Shown here one piece after another: positions 32,404-44,211 of a stretch of DNA of 64,000 nucleotides. Origin of the DNA: Heligmosomoides polygyrus polygyrus. Lineage: Eukaryota; Nematoda; Chromadorea; Rhabditida; Heligmosomidae. Below the pieces are notes generated by a model that was not told where the DNA came from, ran no database searches, and saw nothing but the letters and a program-made list of their open reading frames with translations. The position numbers and the translations under genes were made by a program. Each line of letters opens with the position of its first letter. The first letter of the stretch is position 1. Location of the stretch: contig OX377206.1 of the NCBI GenBank assembly GCA_947396885.1, positions 85,867,960 to 85,931,959 on the forward strand. The letters run 5' to 3'.

Positions 32404-33136
32404 CAGGGTGCGTAAAAAGTATTGACGCAGTAAATGACGGTTGTGGAAATAGTATTGCGCAGTAAGTTTTCAAATATTCACTTGAGAAATATGGAAAATG
32501 ATGTTGCGAACACGATAGAGTAACTCATGATTGACATTGGCTCCTTTACTGTGAATACAGAAGCGAAAACAACGGAAAAATTCATGAGCACGCGCCGCAA
32601 GTACTCGCTTGGATTTCGTTCCGTGTTTTTAACAGGGTAGCCTTCTGCGACTGGTCACTTCTGTTGAAAGTAGCCCAGACCTCATTCTCCAAAATCGCCT
32701 AAAAAGGGTAATCCAGCGAATTCATGTTCAAGCTGTGCTCGTCTGAGAAGCTGTCCACACCTGCGCGCGTTATCTGTTTGCCATTATCGGACAGAGGTTG
32801 ATAATTTTGGATTCGAACGTTATCGTGCTTGAACATATTGTAATCATCATCTGTTATGATAGAGCTGTGGCTGACGTTTAGGTTGCTGACCTCTTTCCTC
32901 ACCAACCGTTTCGAACAGCGCCTAATTCTCTTGTTAAGGAAATATTCAGCTCTTTGGGTAACAGACAAAAAAGGGTCACCGTAGCGACGATGGTCATGTT
33001 TCATCAGTTTTTTTCGTGAGTGTTTTTTGAGCACAACACAGGAAACAAAAATAACACACAAAAACCTAGAGAGGTAGAAAGAGAAAGCTGGAGCTGAAAC
33101 AAAATGTAGGTGCGTCAGTACTTTTTACGCACCCTG
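32404..33136 (-). mobile_element. Tc1/mariner-superfamily element, CAGGGTG ends (family 3)
   Basis: 733 bp with inverted ends CAGGGTGCGTAAAAAGTA(T/C)TGACGCA and TA flanks (32402-32403 and 33137-33138). It holds only the N-terminal part of a transposase. Confidence 0.85.
32699..33061 (-). pseudogene. Tc1/mariner transposase N-terminal remnant
   Basis: Residues from about 27 to 95 of this 120-residue reading follow the DNA-binding pattern of IS630/Tc1 relatives: RRCSKRLVRKEVSNLNVSHSS (second helix-turn-helix), then DDYNMFKHDNVRIQNYQPLSDN, corresponding to the conserved PYKIQ..QPL region. No catalytic acidic motifs follow; the rest was lost by deletion within the 733-bp element. Confidence 0.55.
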
Positions 33137-33479
33137 TATACTGGTCACCCCTAGTTGGAGATAGGCTAACCTTCGTGAATGGGCTACCCACAACAATATC
33201 AAGCGCACAACCTGGACGCCTAATCATCGTTTCCCACGATACTGTTGTTTGACAAATGGACGGGTTTTTGTTCGTTTTTTTGCAAAACTTGCAGATTACT
33301 GGCAACTTTCCATGTGAGAGGGAAATTGAAGCAAACTGGAGCTCCAGATCTTTCGCGGTTCCAGAACTCCCAGAAATTGACGCATTTTCACATTCTCGCC
33401 ACTTTCCTTTTCTTTCTTATCACGTATTCCCGTCTTTCTCAAATCTGCATCCTTCAAGCACCTCACCTGCTTCGTCTTT

Positions 33480-33960
33480 TTTAAATTCCATCGCGTATAC
33501 AAAAGAAATAGGGAACTTTACTGTCCGTATAGACTTCAACCACTAGGATAAACTTCAGGTATTTAGAATGTGACAGTGTAAGGATATAGGTTCGACTAAT
33601 AGGATCAGGATACAGTGAGACAACGACAAAACTAGATGTAAGGAAATAAACGAGTGATTATTACGGAAGGAAACTTCTGATACATTAAAGCAATTGGAGC
33701 AAACTGTCTGCTGAACGATGACAACAGTAGCATCGATTCTGGTGAAAGAGCCATGTTTGGTCTCAGAAGTTCAGCGCACTTCATGCGGAAGGCTTAGAAA
33801 GGCGAGTTCTGGAATCCGGACATTCAACACGAAATTCAGCAACATGTAAAGAGCAACATGTAAGCTGTGGAGCTCACCACAGTAGCTTCATTCATTTGCA
33901 CGAGCCATTAAGCGCATTCGGGCTGGATCCTGGTGTAGGCTTGCGCTGAAAGGAAGTCGG
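33480..33960. repeat. Dispersed repeat, copy 2
   Basis: Counterpart of 20085-20605, without its internal duplication. Identity unknown. Confidence 0.5.
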
Positions 33961-34077
33961 CTCAGATCACTACCGTATAATATGAAAATACAGTCCCCTC
34001 CCGTTATAATGCCTCCGGATAAGGCGCAACTCTCGATATAACGCAGATTTTCTTCGGCCCCGGCCAGCTTATCTTTA

Positions 34078-34376
34078 CAAAATAAAGGATAAAGGACGGC
34101 GTTATTCAATCCCCTTTGGGATGCGTGACGCATTCTACTTCTACAGGATCTCGTGGAGGCGAGTTGAATGCGTATTTGGCCATACAATGTCTTGCGGTGG
34201 CCAGCCGATGAGCAAGTCAGCGCTTTATCCTTTCCAGACAAGTCTTGTACCAATTCACCGACCCCGAAGGGATGGAAGGCTTGGTTGGCCTGGGCGGGTA
34301 ATCCGATCCAGGAACCTGGTATCGAGTGCAGGCGACAGCCGGCGCCTCCTCCGACTGCGCTCCACGCGCCCTTCAG
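34078..34376 (-). repeat. SINE family A, near full length
   Basis: Minus-strand copy. The 3' end (AAAGGATAAAGGACGGCG) is at the left and the head (complement of GACTGCGCTCCACGCGCC) at the right. Shows the ancestral single-unit form of the segment triplicated at 10398. Confidence 0.8.
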
Positions 34377-35027
34377 CTTACCTTTACGCCAGTTCAAACC
34401 AACTACGGTTAACACGCGTCGGATATAGCGCTACTCCCGTTACAGCGCGGTTTTAACGGGAACTCTGCGCTCATAACGGTTATAACGCGGACCCCTGCTC
34501 AGTTCCGGTCTCGCACGGAAATTGAAGGGGAGCAAAGTACTGACCGCGTCTGTGGCCAGACATACCGTTCTACTTACCCATTGTTAATCTACAAGCACAT
34601 GTGCGACAACGCATTAGATGCATATCAATGTTTTTCGCATATGCGCGATCCAGGAAAGTGCTCATGGTCAGCAATGTATCGACGACAGTGAAAGACTCCC
34701 TGTAGTTGTTAGAAGCTTCTGTATATTGGGGACACCCTCTATCGGGAAGGACAGATGTGGAGGAGAACTCAGTCTATTCAAAACATTTCCTACACATTTG
34801 TTTTAAGCCTAGATCGGCTGCTATAGACGACACGTGCTGTCACAGGGTGTTTTCTTGCGAACAGAACTCTTGCACCGTGCGGACTTATGCCTGTACCCTC
34901 TGCTTTGGACAGGATAACAGCAACAATGCTGTTTGATCACAAGTGGCATCCCCATATCTTGGGAGATGCTGATAAGCCACTTGCAATGAGGATATCGCGG
35001 ATGTGGCGCGCGATTTAACAGCACTGA

Positions 35028-35108
35028 CAGTGTAGTGGGCTAGCAGCATGCCCGAAAGGCAGGGAGTGCGGGTTTGAGTCCCGCTTGGCGCGGGAGTTTA
35101 GATCGCAA
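35028..35108 (+). repeat. tRNA-like sequence, related to the 31740 pair
   Basis: TGTAGTGGGCTAGCAGCATG (A-box-like) and GCGGGTTTGAGTCCCGC (B-box arm with a 5-bp stem) precede the family's GATCGCAACAAAG tail. It lacks a matching acceptor stem. SINE head rather than tRNA gene. Confidence 0.5.
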
Positions 35109-35892
35109 CAAAGGACCTTGCAGTATTGGGTTGCACAGTTGTGCTGCTGATCACGTCTGACTACCCCTGCTACTCGGTGATTCCTCACACACATTTGACA
35201 TGCCTGTGCATATAACAGAGAGGACCGCTAAGGACATCATTAATAACATACGGGCTTCATTAACAATCTAAAGTTGTTGTCTGCCTTCACACTCTCTTTA
35301 TGGTCACGTCTTTTATTGATAAAACCATATTTAGCCATTGTATGCGATTTTAGATAAATCTGGGCGTAAAAGAGTGCAAAAAATGGTCAGCTCCGGTTAG
35401 GACGCGACTTCCGCTACGACGCGAATTTTCTCCGGTTCCTTCAAACGAGTTGTAACGAGAGGGGACTGTATCGAAAGTTAAAGAAGTAAAGAAAGCTGTG
35501 AAGAGTTAATTTTTATTGTAATAATAAATAAAACAATGTGGTATAATATAAGAGATCTAAAAGGTTCGTTTCGCCATCTTCGGACAAACCTTTGTTTTAT
35601 GCTCCTCCCGTGGCTCTTCATGTTAGATATGCAGTCTTGCGTGACTCGAATAATAAGAAAAAGGGAACGGCGAGACATCATCAAGCAGTCACGAGGTCTT
35701 TTGAGCAATATCAGTCGGGGAAGGGGGAAACTGAGTAGAAACACCCTTTTGGTCAAAAATGACGTCACGCATGCTAATTAGCGTCGCATTATGAGCAGTG
35801 TGTGCAGCCGTCTGCATCTGCATAGACGTCATCTAATGCCACGAAGAGAGATCTTCTCTGTCTTGTCGTTTCGCAGCCTTTTTAAAACATAC

Positions 35893-36469
35893 AGCACTAT
35901 TGTACTTTCGGGACTCCAGATGTCGAGGAGAGTTCGGAAAAATTTTTTCGCCCAAACTTCGCCTATCGAAGTTATTTGACGTGCTGATCACGAATCTGAC
36001 ATCCGTTTCTCGTTTTACACTGGAGTACGGTAGGTTACGGTAGGTACAGGTGAGTAAGGTTGTCGAGGTCATAATCACCGATTTTGCCCAAACTTTAGGG
36101 GTTATTTTAGGTGCTGATCACGAATCTGACATTCGTTTTTCGTTTTACGCTGGAGTTTAGGCTAAATCGGTGACCAATACATTAGTCACCCGTACCTACC
36201 GCAACCTACCGTGCTCTGCATAAAACGAAAACGGATGTCAGATTCGTGATCAGCACCCCAAATAACCCCCTAGGCGAAGTTTGGGCAAAATCGGTGATTA
36301 TGACCTCGACAACCTTACTCACCCGTACCTACCGCAACTTACCGTACTCCAGCGTAAAACGAGAAACGGATGTCAGATTCGTGATCAGCACCCCAGATAG
36401 CCCACTAGGCGCAGTTTAAGCGAAAAGTTTTTTTCGACCTCTCCTCGACCTATGGAGTACGATAGCGCC
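35893..36469. mobile_element. GATCACG-core foldback element (copy 2)
   Basis: 577 bp. Ends AGCACTATTGTACTTTCGGG and GGCGCTATCGTACTCC (inverted), flanked by a perfect 8-bp duplication AAACATAC (35885-35892 and 36470-36477). Inside, GATCACGAATCTGACATCCG and its inverse recur with CGGTAGGTTACGGTAGGTAC segments. No coding capacity. Confidence 0.85.
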
Positions 36470-36682
36470 AAACATACTTCATCCATTCGTACTTATAGGG
36501 CAGAGGGCGTGTGTGCGAAAAATAATTTGATGGGATTCTTTGCTTTTCTTCGTGTTAGTGGAAAAGAGCACAGACTGATCAAGGAAAGGATATGGTGAAT
36601 TTAGACGCAGGTGTGGCAGGTGGATCGCATCTTGGAGTTCTTTGCATGTACACAGGCCGCCTGCCCTATAAATACCGCGTCG

Positions 36683-36887
36683 AATCTATCCGGTTGTGAA
36701 GAAGGGGCACCCCATTCTGACTCTTTGACAACGACGGCAAAACTATTTGAAAGCAAACTAGCCTACAGAGAGGATACCATCAACTGGCCTATGAGAGGGT
36801 CTTTGTCTGCAATTCCCAGTCGGGAGAGCTCACACTGTTTGCGTTTGTTTCGCCTTTCTAGTGATACCCACCTCCGACTAGGATAGT
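36683..36887. mobile_element. MITE, GGGATCTATCCTA family
   Basis: The left end GTCGAATCTATCC and right end CCGACTAGGATAG are inverted relatives of the ends at 12533 and 59812. The interior (CATTCTGACTC...ACAACGACGG) matches 59840-59960. Confidence 0.5.
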
Positions 36888-36911
36888 TCCGTACGTTACA
36901 CAGTTCGCCTG

Positions 36912-37700
36912 TTCTTATAAGGAGAGCCTCCAAAGTGGCGGTGAGCTTTTGCGATGCAATTTTTACAGGATATAGGGTCCCGTGTGGGAAGTCCAAAACC
37001 GTAGTTAATTTTTTTTGTCGGAATGCTCTTCTGGGTTCGAAAAACGCGTGTGGAAGCGTGGGTGCGAAGTTTATCACGCCATGATGCTCCCCAACTGAAT
37101 GTGGTCGGAGGGCGCAGTGGATAGCGATGTGACCTCTCAGCCGCACCAAGGGGGTTTCACGGTTCGACCCTGGTGTCGCCGTGGTTTTTGCACACATCGG
37201 GTCGTTATTATTGTGCACAGGGGTCAATTTATACACGATTAATGCTTTTAGTAAGTGATAAGTATTTACCGGTATCAAACCAAATTCGTGACCTATCCCC
37301 TGAAGTGTATGTGTTTGTGTGCATTTAGTTTGTCGTGATGTGATATAGTGCAAATACGATCCATTGAGAGGTAACTCGAATGAAAGCATAAAAGGGCTAC
37401 ATTTACTCACTATTAATCGTGTGTGTGCAAAAACTATGGTGAAACCGGGGTCGGACCGTAAAATCCACTCAGTACGGCCGAGAGGACACATCGCTAGCCA
37501 CTGCGCCAGCCAGCCACATTCGGTTGGTTGGCAGGAGGACATGAACTTCGCGCTCACGCTTATACACGCCTTTTTTCAACCACAGAAGAACATTCCGAAA
37601 AAATTAACCACGGTTTTGGATTCCCCACGCGGAACCCTACATCCTGTAAAAACCGCATTGCAAAAGCTCTCTGCCACTTTGGAGGCTCTCCTTGTTAATT
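36912..37700. mobile_element. Long foldback with pol III-like boxes in both arms
   Basis: The left arm (36923-37197) and right arm (37421-37697) are inverted copies of a roughly 275-bp sequence. Each contains an A-box-like GGGCGCAGTGGATAGCG and a B-box-like ACGGTTCGACC (37108-37170 on the left), so each arm is SINE-like. This is a pair of SINE-like units head to head, as in the element at 1-2396. Confidence 0.65.
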
Positions 37701-38050
37701 GTTCCCCTATTTATCACATCCTTCTTATGAACGACGCGTTACGGAAGCGTCACAGACGCTCGACAAGACGACCCTACTAGGACATCAAGCTTTTGAACTG
37801 TTACCAAAAGACCAAAGACCAGAGTATCACGCTTCTGAATCTGGCATCATGCCAAATTCACGGTAATCAATAATGGAACTAACTACGGAGTGGGATGTTT
37901 AATGCTGTTTGAGGCGATTTTGGATGTAACATATTTGGAAGGAATACTATTTGACGGTTCTATAGTGCCCGTAAGACTGCTCACGACGTATCACCTAAGG
38001 ACAATTGTTGCGAGACCATCACGACCTTTAGAGCCTGTTCAATTCATTCA

Positions 38051-38119
38051 AATCGATTTGGTGTTTTGCACTTCGCGACGAGAGCGACCCGTCGTGAAGT
38101 GCAAAACAGCAAATCGATT
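38051..38119. repeat. 69-bp hairpin
   Basis: 30-bp arms (38051-38080 and 38090-38119) with two mismatches and a 9-bp loop. It directly precedes two MITEs. Confidence 0.7.
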
Positions 38120-38121
38120 AA

Positions 38122-38255
38122 GGCCTCGTTTATACTTCGACGCCGAGTGAGGCGACGCTACGTATTATGGCCACATTGTTTGGGCGAGGCGGTCGATCAA
38201 TTTGGCCACTATACATGCCGTCGCGTCGTTCGGCGATGGAAGTATAAACGGGGCC
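38122..38255. mobile_element. Harbinger-like MITE (GGCCTCGTTTATACTT)
   Basis: 134 bp, ends GGCC(T/C)CGTTTATACTTC inverted, TAA duplications at 38119-38121 and 38256-38258. Same core as the copy at 25162. Confidence 0.85.
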
Positions 38256-38258
38256 TAA

Positions 38259-38387
38259 GCCCTAGTTTATACTTGCGCCGCCGCGCGGCGCGGCACCATA
38301 GTAGGAGTAGATATCGATCGGGCGGCGCGAAAAGTCGATATCTGTGGCAATTGCGGTGACGCGCCGCGGGGCGGTGGAAACTAGGGC
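38259..38387. mobile_element. Harbinger-like MITE (GCCCTAGTTTATACTTGC)
   Basis: 129 bp. Inverted ends GCCCTAGTTT/AAACTAGGGC, TAA at 38256-38258 and 38388-38390. Its left TAA is shared with the preceding MITE. A second copy is at 62261. Confidence 0.8.
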
Positions 38388-38845
38388 TAAGGCCGAGCGA
38401 TCGCCGCCGAAATCTGTTTATTCTCGACCGCTGTCGATCTTGCTCCAGAGGTGTGCGTAAATGGAATCCGCAATTTCGTAAATCGTAATTACGAAAAAAT
38501 CATCGCAAATCGTAAATCGTAAGAGGTGCGTGACTTTTAATGCATCTAATTTCCTTGCTTTTTTATTATGTTGAAGCTAATCGAAGCAAACTATGATTTA
38601 TTGAGACGTTTTCAGCTCGAGTTGGACACTTCTTAATTAAGAGGGAAGCCATTAAAATCAGTTAGCACCTTTCAAATCCAACTGGACAAGTTTTTGGAGA
38701 ACCAAAATAAACTGCTTGTTCAAAAACGCTATCTTAAAAGGTGCCTAAACAGGGTGCCCAAATAAAAAGCTTACACTACTTGGACGATCAAAAATGTCTA
38801 TCATTCTACTAGCCACTGGCTTGCATATAAAACTATGACTATGTA

Positions 38846-40106
38846 TTAGATTGGAAAAAAAGTCTTTTCATTTTTTTCAAAGATTTATTACTTCACAACT
38901 ACAAAGTCAAATCAATTGAGATAAACTCTATTTTGTTCTACTACACTTCTCCAAAGACTGGGTGATTTTCCAATTCCTCTCGCTTAAAAGACTGCAGTTC
39001 TGGAGTCGAACCATTGATAAATCCAATTTTTGAGGTCTTCATCCGTTCCAAAATATTTCTCTCCAATTTCTTGCTTGAGAGCACGGAAGAGATGGTAGTC
39101 GGTAGGGGCGAGATCAGGGCTATACGGTGGATGTGGCATTACCTCCCAGCCAATCCCCTTTATTGTTTCTCTTGTGAGTCTTGCAACACGTGGTTTTGCA
39201 TCGTCATGCAGGATCATCACCTTCGACTTCTCCGGCCTGTTTTCTTGGAGAGTTGCGACGACTTTGTGGAGTTGGCCGCAGTATGTGACAGCAGTAAGTG
39301 TCTCTCCACTTCTGAGAGTTTGCCGATAAATCACTCCTCTGATATCCACCAAACACTCAAGAGAATCTTCCGTTCGTGAACATTGGGCTTGAGATCAGAC
39401 TTAGGGCTCTCTCCCTTTTGTACCCATTGCCTTTTCCTCGGAAGTTGGCACACAGAACCCAGGACTCTTCGCCTGTCACAATCCGCGGAAGAAACGATTT
39501 TCTTCCTTATCTGGACAGAAGAGAAGCAGCGATGGAGAGCCGTCGACCTTTCTGAGTGTCTGACAGGGCATGTGGAATCCAAGCTCCAAATTTCCATGAA
39601 AGCCAAGATTCTTCAGATGGATCCCCACTATCCTATGAGACACTTCGAGCTTCTTTGCCAGCTGACGTGTCGTCTGCCAACTATCGGTACGAAGAAGATG
39701 GTGTAGTTCACTGTCGTCCAATCCAGTTGGCCTTCCTGACCATGCTTTGCCCTCAGTGAATAATTTCCCTTTAAAGACTTTCCGAACCACTCATAACAGG
39801 CGCGATGAGTAGTAGATCCCAAGCCATATATGTGGTTAATTTGGTCTGCTGCCTGACGTGCTGTGGATTCTTTAATGAATTCTTGAAGAATGCCGTGCTG
39901 AAAACGGCCATGAGGTAGATCTGGCATTGAGTTCGGAAGATTGGATGGATATCGAATTACAAGAAGAGTCTTAACCTGTGTCTGCATGCGAACGGTAGAC
40001 AAGTGTGATAGGATTACGAAATCAGCAATCAACATTGGCTAGTGCGTTTACAAGGGGAAGGGTAAAAAAAAATTTCGAAGTGTGAAGAGACTTTTTTCCA
40101 ACCTAA
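38846..40106 (-). mobile_element. mariner element
   Basis: 1261 bp, inverted ends TTAGATTGGAAAAAAAGTC / TTAGGTTGGAAAAAAGTCTC, TA flanks at 38844-38845 and 40107-40108. Minus-strand transposase, multiply frameshifted. Confidence 0.88.
38984..39965 (-). pseudogene. mariner transposase, frameshifted, first catalytic Asp replaced
   Basis: Pieces in order: N-terminal region (39930-39800; ARQAADQINHIYGLGSTTHRACYEWF), linker helix-turn-helix (39790-39600; TRQLAKKLEVSHRIVGIHLKNLG), catalytic start (39490 down) and C-terminal part (39352-38984). The C-terminal part has MILHDDAKPRVARLT and SPDLAPTDYHLFRALK, containing the second and third Asp 34 residues apart. The first motif, normally GDEKW, reads GEESW: codon 39470-39468 is GAA, so the catalytic Asp is Glu here. 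With several frameshifts as well, the enzyme is dead. Confidence 0.85.
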
Positions 40107-40539
40107 TAGAAACAACCGCAACAACTCCGAATAAACCAACAAAAACCATTCCATCCAAAGCCAGAAAAAAATTGATCGTTGGCCAACTCGACGAAAACAG
40201 TATTCGCACAAATAATCCAGCAAGCACCCCCTACTGAGTGAGCGCATGGCACATTTCTGTGGAATGACGCACCTAAAGTTCTAAGCCTTCTCACATTTTG
40301 AATTGTACCCAACAGCACTTTTGTAGCAGACGGGAAGGAATTGTGTGACGATTGAAAGAGTATGATCACATTTTTGGACACTCATCATAGTCGGATTTTT
40401 GACTTAAAATTATAAAGGAAGGTATTTGTGTGGCATTCTTTAGAAGCAAAGTAGAGTAGCGGTATGAAAGAAGGTGCAGTATGAATTGAAAGTGGTTTAA
40501 CTGATTCGTACAAGGTGCATTTTAAAAATATAGGGGAAA

Positions 40540-40830
40540 CCCGTGGTGGAGAAGTCGGAGGAGGATGACTATCGCGTGCTCCAGAATCGTTCTTGATTAG
40601 GATCCTACCACGGGCAGTCAAGTCTTCCATACCTGTTGGGTTATGGATTGGTACTTGATTTGCCTGGGAAGGATAAAACACTGACCTCTACATCGGAGGC
40701 AACTGCAGTTCATTCTGGGGGCAAATCCACACCCAAATGACCTCTACGATATCCCATAGAGGTAGAAAGAATGGATTTTGCATCTCAAGCAGGGACCGGT
40801 TAACGTCATGCTTTGTCCTTTATCATTTTT
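40540..40830 (+). repeat. SINE family A, diverged copy
   Basis: Starts with a GTCGGAGGAGGATGACTATCGCGTG head and runs through GGGAAGGATAAAACACTGAC to a CTTTGTCCTTTATC end. Confidence 0.6.
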
Positions 40831-41389
40831 GAAGGCAACCACAACTTCTGGAATGAAAGATCGTCCTTTGACGATACCAGGCAATTACTTTCGGCGTTTA
40901 CTTCGATCGCAGATCTGCTTGCACTTGTTAACTTTCGGAAACTGCAAAATATTGCATTACTAATTAATGACTGCTTGCATTTGCCAGTCCTGCTCTCCAC
41001 TACCTTCGTAACAAACGCTATCGTATCTTTTGCCCAATCTTTAGCATTCTGAACGGATCGCATAGGGCCAACGCAACAGCCCCAGTAAAACTACTGAAAC
41101 TTTTTCACTTTTATCATGAAAATGTCAGACGTTTTGCATGCGCCATGACGTGCAGTGATAATCAGATAATCATTATTGCTTTACTCTTTCCAACAGTTTA
41201 GCAATTATTCCACAACCTTCAATGAAGTCCAATATTCCTTGATTTGTAAAGGAGGATAGCTCTGCATGAGTTCCACTCGTGCGCATTGGGAAGAGCCGTC
41301 TATGTGGTGAACAAGTGATGAAATAGTTACAGATTGACTAGGCGGTGATTGCAGCATAGAATATGGTTCAGCAGATGATCATCTTCATT

Positions 41390-43390
41390 CCAAAAAAAAA
41401 TTTCGGCAGAAATCGACCAGAAATCGAACCCCCCCCCCCCGCCCCGCATGAAGATCCCTTTTTTGCTAAAAGTGTTTGTAACCATAAAGAAGCGCTGTTT
41501 ATCTACTTTTCAAAAAGCTAGCGGGATTTTTGAATTTCGAAAAATTAGTCGAGTTATGAATATTTTTGTGAGATCACTCCGATGACGAAGGCGAAGAGTC
41601 GATCCGCGATTCAGTTCACGACTTGCAAAAATTGATCATATCTCGGCTATTTTTTCAAAAATCAAAAATCCCGCTCGCTCATCAAAAAATAGACCAAATA
41701 TGCTTTCTAACCATATAAGAACCGTTTTCCAAGAAAGGGGTCTTCATGCGGGGCGGGGGGGGGGGTTCGATTTTCGGTACGTATTTTCGCGACATGGAAC
41801 CGAAATTGAACCCCCCTGCCGCGCATGAAGAAACCTTTTTTTGAAGATCTATTTTTACATGGTAGGAAAACGCACTTTGTCAAGTTTTAGAAAAGGTGGA
41901 GGAATTTTGAAACTTCTAAAAACTTACCGAGTTATGAGCATTTTTGTGAGATCACTCCGATGACGTCGGTGAAGGGTCGATCCGAGATTAAGTTCACGAC
42001 TTCCGAAAATTGATCATATCTCGGCTATTTTTTCAGAAAATCAGAAATTCCTTTTGTTCTTCAAAAAATAGAGCAAATATGCTTTCTAACCATATAAGAA
42101 CCGTTTTCCAAGAAAGAGGTCTTCATGCGGGGCGGGGGGAGGGTTCGATTTTCGGTACGTATTTTCGCGACATGGAGCCGAAATTGAACCTCCCCTGCCG
42201 CGCATGAAGACCGAGTTTTTGGACATTAATTCTCACATAGCAAGAAAGGGCTCTTCCTCTAGTTTCTTAAAAGCTAGCGGGATTTTGAAACTTCGAAGAA
42301 TTGGTCAAGTTATGAATATTTTTGTGAAGCCACTTCAATTTTTTTTCGCTCAAAAATCGAACCAGCAGCCACGCGTGACGACTCCTTTTTTGGAAAAGAT
42401 TTTTACACTGTGAGAAAGAGCGTTTTATCTTCTTCTTGACAGGCTAGAAGAATTTTCAAAATACGAAAAACTTACCGAGTTATGAACCTTTTTGTGAACG
42501 TTTAGTTTCATGCTCCGATGAATTTGGTGCAAAGTCGACCTGAGGTCGATTCATCCTGTTTGATCCAGAAAATCATGATTTTTTTAATGTGCATTGATCA
42601 TGACTTGGAAGTTTTTGTGGCAAAATTTTATTCGTATGGGTGGTCTGCTTCGGCTAAAAAATATTTTTTTTTCATGAAAAACGAGAATTTTGCTTACGAT
42701 CCATCCTAATCATATCGTCATCGCAGTCCCGTCATCGCTGCGGAGAATCTTGTTTTTTTTGTGCTGTATCATGTACAGAGCTGGGGTTTTTTTTAGCTCC
42801 ATTTCCGTTTTTTATGACGTTTTTTTAAGATGGGAGAACATTATTTCCGAGAGAAGTCCATCGTCCATCCTTCCTTTTTCCGCTCCATAATCGATTCGAG
42901 GAACGCTTCAAAAAATTTATAAGGAAAGCACTTAAGTCGTCGTCAGAAAGTAGCACTCAAATTTTTATATAACACAATTTCGGAGCACAATTTCAGATGC
43001 AAACGTCGCTACTTCAGGTAGAAGAATGTTCCGTGTCCATGGTGTCCTGAAAAAAAACTCCATAAATTGAACAGTGATGATTAGAAACTGCTATCAGAAG
43101 ATCTTTATTTTGAAGTGTCGAAAATAGCGTTCAAAATTTTAAAGAATTTTATTGTGTTTTGAAAACATTATTGATCAGGGAACTCGTTTCATTGTCCTCT
43201 TCAGTGCCGAAGCTGCATCTGAAAAGAAGAATCTATTAAAGAGTTCAAACTGCACAAGAAACCTTGAAAAATCAAAAAATACAAGAAATAGAACAGTGGA
43301 AGAGAGAGGGAGGGGGTCGTACAAATTCCGCTTCAGAGGGGGGTCGTAAATTATCAGCAAAAATCGAACCCCACGCTTGACCCTGGCCTT
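41390..43390. repeat. Degenerate tandem/foldback repeat array
   Basis: The segment around TTTTTGTGAGATCACTCCGATGAC recurs at about 41569 and 41936, with weaker copies near 42310 and 42481 (period about 370 bp). Between copies, TTGAACCCCCCTGCCGCGCATGAAG and CTTCATGCGGGGCGGGG occur in opposite orientations. Long homopolymer T runs. No coding motif. Confidence 0.6.
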
Positions 43391-43560
43391 AATACTTCGC
43401 GCCGGCGAAGGAAGCGACGGGAGCGTCTGAGGCGACGGTGGAGCACGCATTTACACCATAGCGCACTAGAGTTCGAAGGAAACGATTCCTATTCTTTGTG
43501 CTGTAGGATCTTGCGTGGAGCTGTTGAGCCAACATCGGTATACTTCTTTATTCGGCTTAT

Positions 43561-43585
43561 GTTTCTGCGTAACCGCCTTCTTCAG
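43561..43585 (-). ncRNA. CTGAAGA-hairpin-GAAAC motif (hammerhead-like core), copy 2
   Basis: On the minus strand: CTGAAGA, one base, GGCG-GTTA-CGC hairpin, one base, GAAAC. It lies downstream of the Penelope-like C-terminal relic. CUGANGA and GAAA separated by a stem are the core of hammerhead ribozymes, which occur in Penelope-like elements. Here one extra base follows CUGAAGA, and the other helices were not found. A structural motif rather than a proven ribozyme. Confidence 0.35.
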
Positions 43586-43789
43586 AGCCTGGAGAAGACA
43601 AAAGGAGTTGAAAAAATTACCCGCGCAAGGATCATTTCAAGCTACAGAAGCTCCAGGAGCAAGTGATAGAATGAGACGAAAAGGGGGTAAGGCAACCCGA
43701 CCGACCTTATGAGACAGCCGAGAGACTGCTAAGTCACCCTCGCATGGAGAAAGACGTGGTGAATGAGACTTTCCCTTGGGCCACATCTT

Positions 43790-44015
43790 CAGCGACCTTC
43801 TGGTTGGCGTCCTCCTGGGTGAAGGCCACAGAGGTCGGCAAATGGTGTCAGCTCCTGGATAACGGCCACCCGCTCCTCTTTTCCGTTAATTGCGCGGTTC
43901 TTGAACGCAATTCACAACACCTGCAGGGTCTTCCGCGCTGCGATATCGGACTCGCGTGCTAAGATAGTCACCTCCACCCCAATCGCTGTGATTCCTATTC
44001 TTTCATTCTTCAGAT
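43790..44015 (-). pseudogene. Penelope-like (GIY-YIG type) retroelement, C-terminal relic
   Basis: The minus-strand reading contains VEVTILARESDIAARKTLQVL, a stop, then IAFKNRAINGKEERVAVIQE and a carboxyl end LTPFADLCGL. This is like the terminal region of Penelope-like and related nematode retroelement proteins, where a His-rich region, I-L-x-x-E, a-R-K-x-L-E-a-x-x-I and N-x-x-E-E occur after the GIY-YIG domain. One in-frame stop interrupts it. No RT motifs are nearby. A CR1-like origin is the main alternative. Confidence 0.45.
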
Positions 44016-44211
44016 CAAGGTAAGGCATGGTGTTATGCTTATTTTGAGTGCCAGATTGGTAATGTAGGTAATATAACTGCTTGCTAGAATCTGTGTTGAT
44101 TGATTAATTGACTGACAAGAAAAAGCCGTTGTGGTGCAATTGCGTAGACAACACTACGTCCTTCACCCCAGTCGTTCCTGTCGCTCTCGTCGCCTGTTCA
44201 TACTTTCCGGG

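Noticed and set aside
35028..35108. tRNA gene
   Set aside because: Good B-box arm but no acceptor stem or proper anticodon arm; matches a repeat family.
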